Shown piece by piece: positions 29,947-41,645 of a DNA stretch of 64,000 bases. The stretch comes from Haematobia irritans (taxonomy: Eukaryota; Arthropoda; Insecta; Diptera; Muscidae). A program made the translations under genes and the position numbers. The notes beneath the pieces were generated by a model. The model saw only the letters and a program-made list of their open reading frames with translations, searched no databases and was not told the origin of the DNA. Within the stretch, counting starts at the first letter, position 1. The number at the start of each line of letters is the position of its first letter. Location: NCBI RefSeq assembly GCF_050003625.1, contig NC_134401.1:67653629-67717628 (forward strand), given 5' to 3'.

Positions 29947-30587
29947 ACTTTAAGCTTAATATTGAAGAAAGGGCGAGGAAAGCAACGGTAGCTTTATACT
30001 CGTGCAAAAAGGCAATAGGGAAAAAGTGGGGACTAAAACCAAAAATTGTACATTGGCTCTACACGGCAGTGGTTAGACCTATAATGCTAGTCTGGTGGTC
30101 GGCACTTCACCAGCCAACAAGTTTAGACAAAGTTCAGCGTATGGCGTGCTTGTGTATCTCAGGTGCATTCAGCAAGACAGGAACAAACTCCCTTAATGTC
30201 ATACTGCATCTATTGCCTTTAGACATTTTGGCCAAACAGTCAGCTGCAACAACGGCTGTGCGGTTGCGTGAGCTATCGCTGTGGTCGGAAAAAAGTTACG
30301 GTCACAGTTCGGTCCTCAAAATAATGCCAGATGTGCCTAACGTAGTGGATTACACTTTGGCGAGTCCAGTTTTCGACAAAAAGTTTGAGACTCTAATTCC
30401 CAACAGTGAGGCGTGGTGTACACGGACCCCGGGAAATAAAGGATATATAGATTTCTACACTGATGGCTCCAAATTGGATGGCCAAGTGGGTTTCGGAGTA
30501 TATTCTAAAGATCTGGAACTTCGAATAGCGAAAAGATTACCTGATCACTGTAGTGTTTTTCAGGCTGAAATATTGGCAATAAGATAA
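29931..30587 (+). pseudogene. LINE B post-RT region and start of RNase H
   Basis: Continues LDRKLNFKLNIEERARKATV, a thumb/connection region (KWGLKPKIVHWLYTAVVRPI), and enters RNase H with GYIDFYTDGSKLDGQVGFGV (first catalytic D) and SVFQAEILAIR (E). A stop at 30585-30587 ends it. The rest of RNase H lies beyond a 90-bp MITE. Confidence 0.8.
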
Positions 30588-30651
30588 GTGGTGAATTGGC
30601 TGAGAAGTAATGCTCCAAGCAATATTGGCATTAATATATACTCAGACAGTT

Positions 30652-30741
30652 GTAGTGCGATCATTCACACATCTCATTCATTTTTGTTGTTGTACATAAA
30701 ATTGCATGTTAACATTCTAAATGTGTGAATGATCACACTAC
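30652..30741. mobile_element. 90-bp MITE inside the LINE RNase H
   Basis: GTAGTGCGATCATTCACACA at the left and its complement TGTGTGAATGATCACACTAC at the right form 21-bp TIRs with one mismatch. Target bases ACAGT flank both sides (30646-30650, 30742-30746, with one extra T on the left). The minus LINE copy lacks the insert (reads ...GGCAGTCAACC), proving an empty site. Confidence 0.85.
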
Positions 30742-31106
30742 ACAGTCAACCTGCAATAAAATCCTTGGACTCTGTGTTCCTCAACTCGAAAACGGCCATC
30801 GACTGCCGCAAATCTCTCAATGAGATGGCTGAGCAGCACAATATTCACCTAATATGGGTGCCTGGCCATAGGAACATACCGGGGAACTGCGAAGCAGATG
30901 AGCGAGCAAGGCTAGGAACTACCTTACATATTCCAGGGGAACTAGAATCTGTTGGTATGCCTCTGGCTACCTGCAAGCTCTTACTGCGTGAGAAGACTGT
31001 CATGATGGCAAATGTTCGATGGGAGAATTGTAAGGGTTGTAACGACACCAAGCAAATATGGCCCCATTTAAACTTTAACCGCACACTAGATATGCATTTT
31101 GTGTAA
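30742..31106 (+). pseudogene. LINE B RNase H C-terminal part
   Basis: After the MITE: QPAIKSLDSVFLNSKTAIDC, then HLIWVPGHRNIPGNCEADER with the V-P-G-H and catalytic E-x-A-D-E(R) block, then a C-terminal domain (RWENCKGCNDTKQIWPHLNF) typical of this LINE group. It is separated from the first RNase H aspartate by the MITE and a stop. Confidence 0.85.
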
Positions 31107-31284
31107 GGCGTAAGCAAATTTTAGGGGCATATAGCTTCAGATTACTGGCGGACCTGGAAAACGTTAACTTAAGCAGTCTGCTAATTTTTTTGGAACAATC
31201 TGGTTGGTTCAACAGAAGAACATAATCGAGAAGGTTCAACGGTTAAAACTAGAAGTGCCCATATGTAATAGGTACTTTTAGTTA

Positions 31285-31361
31285 GTGTGGTATCACAATG
31301 GACTGAATAGTCTAAGTGAGCCTGAATCTTAATCGGGCTGCCACTTTAACCTAACCTAACC
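31285..31361 (+). repeat. LINE B 3' tail shared with the SINE
   Basis: GTGTGGTATCACAATGGACT, then AATAGTCTAAGTGAGCCTGA, then a CGGGCTGCCAC block and CCTAA repeats. The same tail closes the SINEs at 33793-34139 and 50437-50783 and the fragment at 61753-61834. Confidence 0.9.
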
Positions 31362-31964
31362 ATATCTTTCGCCCGATATGCACTTATATGGACCCAGAAG
31401 CCAGAGTTTTATCCCGATTAGCTTGAAATTTTGCACAAGGAGTACAATTGGTAGTATCATGACTATACGCCAAATTTGATTGAAATCGGTTCAAATTTAG
31501 ATATAGCTCCCATATATATGTTTTTCTGATTTCGACAAAAATGGTCAAAATACCAACATTTTCCTTGTTAAATCGCCACTGCTTAGTTGAAAAGTTTTAA
31601 AAATGACTCTAATTTTCCTAAACTTCTAATACATATATATCGAGCGATAAATCATAAAAAACTTTTGCGAAGTTTCCTTAAAATTGCTTCAGATTTAAAT
31701 GTTTCCTATATATATTTTTTTACTAACATTGTGTTCCACCCTAGTGCATTAGCCGACTTAAATTTTGAGTCTATAGATTTTGTAGAAGTCTATCAAATTC
31801 TGTCCAGATCGAGTGATATTTAAATGTATGTATTTGGGACAAGCCTTTATATATAGCCCAAAATAATTTGACTGATGTGATATCGAAAATTTAGATCTAC
31901 AAAGTGGTGCAGGGTATAATATAGTCGGCCCCGCCCGACTTTAGACTTTCCTTACTTGTTTTTT
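31362..31964 (+). mobile_element. DINE-1-like element (family 2), 3' part
   Basis: Begins in a module (ATATCTTTCGCCCGATATGC) and runs to the canonical end: TGGTGCAGGGTATAATATAG, hairpin GTCGGCCCCGCCCGAC, then TTTAGACTTTCCTTACTTG (end about 31957). Its last 243 bp are repeated immediately downstream. Confidence 0.85.
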
Positions 31965-32207
31965 ACTAACATTGTGTTCCACCCTAGTGCATTAGCCGAC
32001 TTAAATTTTGAGTCTATAGATTTTGTAGAAGTCTATCAAATTCTGTCCAGATCGAGTGATATTTAAATGTATGTATTTGGGACAAACCTTTATATATAGC
32101 CCCCAATAATTTGACTGATGTGATATCGAAAATTTAGATCTACAAAGTGGTGCAGGGTATAATATAGTCGGCCCCGCCCGACTTTAGACTTTCCTTACTT
32201 GTTTCTA
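31965..32207 (+). repeat. Tandem duplicate of the DINE-1 3' terminal 243 bp
   Basis: Second copy of 31722-31964 starting ACTAACATTGTGTTCCACCC and ending again with the hairpin and TTACTTG. The two copies differ at only about three bases (AAGCC/AAACC; CCCAAAAT/CCCCCAAT). Confidence 0.93.
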
Positions 32208-33416
32208 TATATCTATTCTCATTGTCGCTCTTTGGTCGTTTAGATAAATAACTATCTAATAAACCATAAAACATCACTCATTTTGGAAAGGAAGGATCTT
32301 TTTCATCAGTTTTATAAATTCTGGTTCATTTGGATAAAGGCAGGGTATTTTTTGTACATTTAGGGAATTTAACATTTTTTTTTTGACAAAATTTAAGTAA
32401 TTTGTATCATTTTATAAATCCTTGGTCTGTTTTTAATCAATTTGAAATAAAAAAAATTAAATTTCCCGTTAAAAATATGAAAAAAGCGAGTTTTAAAAAA
32501 TTGGCTCAAATGAACTTCCTGTACAGTTAAAATAAAGAACTTCTTTGGGAGAACATTTCTGGAAGTGCTTTTAAAGATGTGCCTTTAGAAGAACTTCCAC
32601 ATTTTTTTGCTGGGTCCAGAACGCACGAACCCATTTTGCATTCGTTGGAAAGGTCTCGGGCTCTGTGAGGTTTATAGCTAAGAAAATTCAAGAAAAGTTT
32701 CAGCGGGAAAATCTTTTTTACATAACGCGATTTCCTCGGTTTTGCATTCGTTAGAAAGGTCTCAGGCTCTGTGAGGTTTTGTAGATATAGAAAATTCAAG
32801 AAAAGTTTCAACGGAAAAGCGGGAAAATCTTTTTTTACATACAGTGCACATTACAAAAAAATTGTAATTTGAATTCACCGCAGTTGCTTTCGTCATAAAA
32901 TAATTTTATTGTTTCACATGAAAAATGTTCGGAGAACGTAGAAGGTAATCATGTGGTGAAAATAGGGTACCTTACCCGAATTTTTCAAAATTGGGCCAAA
33001 ATTCTCCGATGTGGATGAAATTTCCAAGGAAGGTTAGGGGTGATGTCTAGACAAAGACCCGCTACTTCATTTCTCGATATTTGGTTGCGGAGGTGGACCA
33101 CCCCTTTATACGATTTTTGTTTAAAGTACAGTCAAATACAAAAATTCTCTGATTTACTTGAGATTTACAGAGAACACGCCGTGAGGTTATGAATTTATTA
33201 TGTGGTACCTGATTTTGTAAAATTTGGACGGGAAGGGGACCTACCTCTTGCCCGTATTTTTGAAAATTGGAACAAAACTACTTGAAATTTTCAGGTAAGG
33301 TTGAAGGGGGAGTCTAGGCAAAGAACAGCTACTTTATTTTTCGTTACTTAGTCGAGGAGGGGGCCTCCCATTTGTCCAACTTTTTTTCTAAATTACAGTG
33401 AAAAAAAATTATATAA
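32208..33416. other. No gene; diverged repeats
   Basis: Holds a 106-bp tandem duplication at 32634-32845 and loosely repeating blocks (GATTTACTTGAGATTTACAG at about 33150 and AATTTATTTGAAATTTACAG at about 33512) spaced about 365 bp. No coding signal. Confidence 0.5.
32634..32845. repeat. 106-bp tandem duplication
   Basis: TTTTGCATTCGTTGGAAAGG at 32634 and TTTTGCATTCGTTAGAAAGG at 32740 begin two copies, with shared GGCTCTGTGAGGTTT and AAATTCAAGAAAAGTTTCA. Confidence 0.85.
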
Positions 33417-34440
33417 GGTATATGATTTTTAAATATTTGGTCGGGGAAAAATAAAAGGGGACAGGGATACCTCATTTCTCCTCAAGTACATACCGTGAAA
33501 CAATTAAATTTTCCAATTTATTTGAAATTTACAGAGGATGTGGGGTAGGTTATATTATTATAATGGATATCTGATTTACAAAAAATAGAGCAAAATATTT
33601 ATCCCATTCAGTAGGGGATTGTCGATAAATGGGAATTCGGTACATAATTTTATGATTTTTCCACAGGGTTTGTTTGGGGAACGCATGTTCTCCATGTCCA
33701 ACACTTTAACAAATGTTAATATTGTATTTTTAAGTACTTTTACTTTTTCCGATTTTTTAGACGGTATCTAGAGGAGAAGTATACCTCTCCTTAGGTTAGG
33801 TTAGGTTATGTGGCAGCCCGATGTATCAGGCTCACTTAGACTATTCAGTCCATTGTGATACCACAGTGGTGAACTTCTCTCTTATCACTGAGTGCTGCCC
33901 GATTCCATGTTAAGCTCAATGACAAGGGACCTCCTTTTTATAGCCGAGTCCGAACGGCGTTCCATATTCCAGTGAAACCACTTAGAGAAGCTTTGAAACC
34001 CTCAGAAATGTCACCAGCATTACTGAGGTGGGATAATCCACCGCTGAAAAACTTTTTGGTGTTCGGTCGTAGCAGGAATCGAACCCACGACCTTGTGTAT
34101 GCAAGGCGGGCATGCTAACCATTGCACCACGGTGGCTCCCTCTCCTTGAAAAACCAGAAAATGTAGAAGATTTTCCAGCGATTTGCATACAGAACAATCT
34201 ACCGCCGTTTGTTCCGTTTTACATCTGCATAACCGCCCTATTTCTGTATATAAACGAAAAAGCAAGTATTCCGTTTTTTTAAATGTACGGGAAACCAAGG
34301 AGTAATTAATCAGTACTTCAGTTTTTGTGCCAGACTTCCCCTGGCCCTGACAGATTTTGAAGAGGCAAAAAGAGTTCAAATATTTTCGAATTTGTTTTCA
34401 GATCGAAGGATATGGTTGATTAAGTTAACGAAACTATGCT
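33417..34440 (+). repeat. Left copy of 1-kb inverted segment abutting (TA)n
   Basis: Reverse complement of 50134-51153 (coordinates sum to about 84575). It contains a SINE. The right border is the sharp transition GAAACTATGCT to (TA)n at 34441; the partner shows the mirrored transition. The left border joins DINE/unknown sequence, while the partner joins a truncated DD41D mariner. Confidence 0.92.
33793..34139 (-). mobile_element. tRNA-related SINE (347 bp), minus copy
   Basis: Same element as at 50437-50783. Box A TGGTGCAATGG and box B GGTTCGATTCC read on the minus strand. The tail ends in CCTAA repeats (TTAGG on the plus strand). Flanked by the duplicated AAGGAGAG (as CTCTCCTT). Confidence 0.88.
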
Positions 34441-35629
<1,189 letters not shown>

Positions 35630-38600
35630 CATTTTAAAATTTAAATATTGTCCGCCCATAATTCACAACAAAACTGGTGAAACTTTTGCTTATTGTTAAA
35701 CGCAAGAGACGCAAATAGTATGGGAAATATCATAATTTTTTTAATATAGAGTCTATTTATTATGCAGCTATTTCTGATCTTAGCTTCCTTTTAAACACAG
35801 GATGAGCGTTTTTCAAATGCAACTCTTTTTAAGTTCGATGGTAAACATCATTTTCAATATAAATTCAAATACATATAATACATTTCCAAATTATTTGGGA
35901 ATTACTTTTAATTTGCCAAAATTTTGAAGAAATATGTTGAACATGGTGGAATAAAGCTTAAAAAAATACATACAGTATGTCAAGAAAGTCTTTTGACATT
36001 GCCAAATATTTAAAATTCCAGAAATAATTGAAGTAAAAATCGAGTTGTTAATTCGTTTTGAGAAAAATAAAATATGTATACTTTGCAAAATACATAATAA
36101 AATATTTTTTAAAATTAAATTATATTTAATTTTGGAATAAAACATAATTTTTATCCTATTGTCAAAACACTTTCTTGACATACTGTACCTATATGCAACA
36201 CAAAAACCAACTTGAAAACGCATATAACTTTTTTTGAAAAAGAAAATGTTAAGAAAAATCTTTTGTTAAAAGCTTTTCATTTTCAAATTATAGATCCTTG
36301 AAAATCAAATATTAAAACATTTTTGAAAAAATTGCTGCGTTGTTGACAAAATTTTAAAGAACGCATTTTGGAAATAGTGTATTTCAAAGAGTAAATGTTA
36401 AGACAATTTGGTCGAAAAGCCTTAGTTTTCGAACATATCGATCGTTTACACTTTTTGGAAAATTGCTGAATTTTTCACAAAATATAACAAAAGAAGTGCA
36501 TATTGGGTATAAAATGTGTATTCTGACGAGAAAATGTTAAGTAACAATTTTGTCAAAAATGCTTAGTTTTCGAGATATCGATCATTGAAATTTTAAATAT
36601 TTTAAGCTTTCAAGAAAATGGCTGCATTTTTCATGAAATGTAACAAAAAAGTGCATAATAGGCATACAAAGTGTATTTTAGAGAGAAAATGTTAAGTAAC
36701 AATTTTGTCGAAAATGCTTAGTTTTCGAGATATCGATCATTGAAAGTTTAAATAATGTTATCTTTTTTTTTGGAAAATGGTTACACTTATCACAAAATGT
36801 GACAAAAAGGTGCATATTGGACATAACAAGTATATTTTAAAAAGAAAATGTTAAGTAACAAGTTTATCAAAAATGCTTAGTTTTCGAGATATCCATCATT
36901 AAAAGTTAAAATATGTTTAGTTCTTTTTTTCGAATATTGAGCATAAAAAGTATATTTTAAAAAGAACATATTAAGTAACAAGTTTGTCAAAAATGCTTAG
37001 TTTTCTAGATATCCATCATTAAACGTTGAAATATTTGTAGCTGTTTTTTTTTCGAAAATGGCTGCATTTTCCACAAAATGTAACAAAAAAGTGAAAATGT
37101 TATGTAACAATTTAGTCACAAAGAGAAAATATTAAGTAACAAGTTTGTCAAAAATTCTTAGTTTCGAGATATCGTACATTGAAAATTTAAATATTTTTAC
37201 CTTTTTGCAAAACGGCTGAATTTTTCACCAAAAGTAACTAAAAAGTGCATATTGAGCATAAAATGTGTATTTTAGAAAGAACATGCTATGTAACAATTTT
37301 GTCAAAAATGGTTAGTTTTCGAGATATCCACCATTAAAAGTTAAAATAGTTTTCTCTCTTTTTTTCGAAAATGGATCCATTTTTTCACAAAACGAAAAAA
37401 GTGCATATTGAGCATAAAAAGTGTATTTTAAAGCGAAAATGTTAAGTAACTATTTCATTGTAAAAGCGTAGTTTTTGAGATATCGATTATTGAAAGTTTA
37501 AATATTTTTAGCCTTTTTAGAGAATAGCTGCATTTTTCACAAAAGGTAATAACGAAGTGCATATGGGGCATAAAAAGTGTAAACAAAAATGGTGAAACTT
37601 TTGCATTTTTTAAATATAAAGTATCAAAATTCTGTATAGCAACAATAAAATAAAAATATCAAATCAGTTGTGATGATGTATACGCACAAAAGTACCCTTT
37701 AACTGTGTACCACAATTTTACAATTCCCATCACTGATAACATCACACGATGAGTGAGTGTCATTGTTGCCACTTCACCATTTTGTAGTTATTTAGCTTCC
37801 AAGGTCTTAGCTTCCCAGTAAACACAAGATCAGCTTTTTTCACAGGTAACAATTTTAAGTTTGATTGTAAACATCATTTTAAACATGAATTCAACTTGAA
37901 ACGGCTCACCTTCAAGTATTTATTCATATATTCATTATACAATACATTTTGAATTAAAATACATATGTAACAAAAAAATTCATATTGGGGAAAAAAGTGT
38001 ATTTTAAAGAGAAAATGTTAAGTAACAATTTTACGAAAAATGCTTAGTTTTCGATATATCCATCATTGAAAGTTCAAATATTTTTCGATTTTTTCAAAAA
38101 TTGCTGCATTTTACACAAAATTTAACAAAAAAGTGTATAATTGGCATAAAAAGTGTACTTTAAAGAGAAAATGTTAAGTAACAATTTTGTCAAAAATGCT
38201 TAGTTTTCGAAATATGGATAATTGAAAGTCTAAATATTTTTATTTTTTTAAGAAAATGACTGCATTTTCTCAAAATGTAATAAAAATGTTCATATTGGGT
38301 AAAACAGTATATTTTAAAGAGAAAATGTTAAGCAACAACTTCGTGAAAAATGCCTAGTTTTCGAGATATCGATCATTGAAAGTTTAAATATTTTAAGCTT
38401 CTTTAGAAAATGTCTGCATTTATCACAAAATGTAACAAAAAATTGCATATTGAGCTTAAAAAGCGTATTTTAAAGAGAAAATGTTAATTAACACTTTTGT
38501 CGAAAATGCTTAGTTTTCGAGATATCGATCATTGAAAATTTAAATATTTTTAGCTTATTTTAGAAACTGTCTGCATTTTTCACAAAATGTAACAAAAAAG

Positions 38601-41282
38601 GTCATACTGGGCATAAAAAGGATATTCTAAATAGAAAAATTTATGTAACAAAAAAATTATGTATCAAAAGTGCTTAGATTTCGAGATATCAATCATTAAA
38701 AGTTTAAAAGTTTTTACCCTTGTCTTTTAGAAAATGGCTGCTTTTTTCACAAAATGTAACGAAAAGGTGCATATTGGGTAAAAAGTGTATTTTAAAGAGA
38801 AAATGTTAAGTAACAATTTTGTCAAAAATGCTTAGTTTTCGAGATAATTTAAATATTTAAATATTGAAAATTTAAATATTTTTAGCTTTTTTAGAAAATG
38901 ACTGCATTTTCACACAATGTAACAAAAAAATGCATACTGGACATAACAAGTATATTCTAAAGAGAAAATGTTAAGTAATATTTTTTTTGTCAAAAGTGCT
39001 TAGTTTTCGAGATATACGTCATTGAAAGTTTAAATATTTTAAGCTTCTTTAGAAAATGTCTCCATTTATCACAAAATGTTACCAAAAATTGCGTACTGGG
39101 CATAAAAGGTGTATTGTAAAGAACACATGTTATGTAACAATTTTGTCAAAAAGCTTAGTTTTCGAGATATCGATCATTGAAATTTAAATGTTTTTAGCTG
39201 TTTTTTAGAAAATAGCTGCATTTTTCACGAAATGTAACAAACAAGTGCATATTGAGTGTAAAGAGTGTATTTTAAAGCGAAAATTTTAAGTAACTATTTT
39301 ATTAAAAAAGCTTAGTTTTCGAGATATCGATCATTGAAAATTTAGATATTTTTAACTATTTGTAGAAAATGACTGCATTTTTTCCCAAAATGTAACCCGT
39401 CAAAATTTAAATAATGTCCGCCCATAATTCACTATGAAAAGGGTGAAACTTTTACATATTGTCAAATGCAACAAAAGCATCAGCATTTTTTAAATATAGA
39501 GTATCAAAATTCTTTATAGCAACAATAATATAAAAAATGTCGAATCCGTAGTGATGATTGTATACGCACAAATGTACCCTTTGTCTTTTATACCACACAG
39601 TTGATAATTCCCATCACTGATAACATCATAAGACGTGTGAGTGTCAGTGCTTTAGTTATTTTTAAGTTTGATTGTTAATATAATTCTAAACATGAATTCA
39701 ACTTGAAACGGCTCATCTTCAAGTACTTATTCATATATTCATTATACAATAAATTTTGAATTAAAAAGTGTATTTTAAAGAGAAAATGTTAAGTAAAAAT
39801 GTTGTTCAAAATTCTTAGTTTTCGAGATAGCGATCATTGAAAGTTTAAATATTTTAGCTTTTTAAAAAAAAAGGCTGCATTCTACACAAAATGTTACAAA
39901 AAATACATATTGGGGATAAAAGGTGTATTTTAGAGAGGAAATGTTAAGTAACAATTTAGTCCAAAATGCTTAGTTTTCGAGATATAGATCATTCAAAATT
40001 GAAATATTTTTAGCTTTTTTTAGAAAATGACTGCATTTTTCACAAACTGTAACAAAAAAAGCATACTGGGCATAAAAAGTATATTCTAAAGAGAAAAAGT
40101 TAAGTAACAATTTTGTCAAAAGTGCTTAGTTTTCGAGATATCAATCATTAAAAGTTTAAAACTTTTGACTGCTTTTTTCACAAAATGTAACAAACAAGTG
40201 CATATTTAGTAAAAAAGTGTATTTTAAAGAGAAAATGCTTAGTAACAATTTTGTCAAAAATGCTTAGTTTCCGAGATATCAATCATTAAAAATTAAAATA
40301 TGTTTAGCGTTTTTTAGAAAATTGTTGCATTTTTCACAAAATTTAACAAACAAGTGCATATTGGACATAAAACTTGTATTTTAAAGAGAAAATGTTAAGT
40401 AATAATTTGGTCAAAAATGCTTAGTTTTCGAGATATCGATCATTGAAAATTTAAATATTTTTAGTTTTTTTTTTAGAAAATGACTGCATTTTTCACAAAA
40501 TGTAACAAAACGTGCATATTGAGGATAAAAAGTGTATTTTAAAGAGAATATGTTAAGTAACAATTTTGGGAAAAATTCTTAGTTTTCGAGATATCGATCA
40601 TTGAAAGTTTAAATATCATTTTCTGTTTTATTAGAAAATGGCTGCATTTTTCACAAAATGTAACAAAAAAGTGCATATTGGGCATTAAAAGTGTATTTTC
40701 AAGAGAAAATGTTAAGTAACAATTTTGTGAAACATTCTTAGTTTTCGAGATATCGATCATTGAAAGTTAAAATATTTTTAACTTTTTTTGCTGCATTTTT
40801 CACAAAATGTAACAAAAAAGTTCATATTGTGTAAAAAAGTGTATTTTAAAGAGAAAATGTTAAGTAACAATTTGGTCAAAAATGCTCAGTTTTCGAGATA
40901 TCGATCATTGAAAATTTAAATATTTTTAGCTTTTTTAGACAATGATTGCATTTTTCTCAAAATGTAACAAAAAAGTGCATATTGGGCATTAAAAGTGTAT
41001 TTTCAAGAGAAAATGTTAAGTAACAATTTTGGGAAAAATGCTTAGTTTTCGAAATATCGATCATTGAAAGTTTAAATATTTTTACTTTTTTTAAGAAAAT
41101 GGCTGCATTTTTCACAAAATGTAACAAAAAAGTTCATATTGGGTAAAAAAGTGTATTTTAAAGAGAAAATGTTAAGTAACAATTTTGTGAAACATGCTTA
41201 GTTTTCGAGATATCGATCATTAAAAGTTAAAATATTGTTAACTTTTTTTTAGAAAAAGGCTGCAGTTTTCTCATAATGTAAC

Positions 41283-41645
41283 CCTTCAAAATTTAAATAT
41301 TGTCTGCCCATAATTCACTACAAAGAATGTGAAATTGTTGCATATTGTCAAACGCAAGAAAGGCAGCAGTATATTTTAAATAAAGAGTATCAAATTTCTG
41401 TGTAGCAACAATAAAATAAAAATATCGAATCAGTGGTGATGATTGTACATGCATAAAAGTACCCTCTGAGTTGGTACCACACAATGTATAATATAAATCC
41501 CATCACTGTTAACATCACATAACGCGTGAGTGTCAGTGCTGCCAGCTTATCAATTTCGTAGTTATTTCTAGTCAGCTTCCCAGTAAACATAAGATGAGCG
41601 CTATTCAAACGTAACACTTTTTAAGTTTGATTGTAAACATGAATG
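41283..41645. repeat. Representative 360-bp spacer unit of the satellite
   Basis: Starts CTTCAAAATTTAAATATTGT CTGCCCATAATTCACTA and ends TTTTTAAGTTTGATTGTAAA CATGAATGTAACC. It contains the blocks TAGCAACAATAAAATAAAAA, GGTGATGATTGTA, CCCATCACTGTTAACATCAC and GTGAGTGTCAGTGCTGCCAG. Five relatives lie at the positions given for the block; the first (35640) and last (45325) are the most diverged or shortened. Confidence 0.88.

Larger units (their letters stand above)
28725..31361 (+). mobile_element. LOA/I-type LINE B, copy 1 (5' truncated)
   Basis: Contains an RT, a post-RT region and a C-terminal RNase H, then a 3' UTR ending TTTAACCTAACCTAACC. Presence of RNase H places it with the I/LOA/R1 group. 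It starts inside ORF2, so it is 5' truncated as usual for target-primed insertion. It sits between two DINE-1 pieces. A minus-strand relative is at 52218-54917. Confidence 0.85.

Noticed and set aside
34060..34139. Possible functional tRNA gene
   Set aside because: Pol III boxes are present but the acceptor stem does not close and the sequence continues into a SINE body and LINE-type tail; it is a SINE head.
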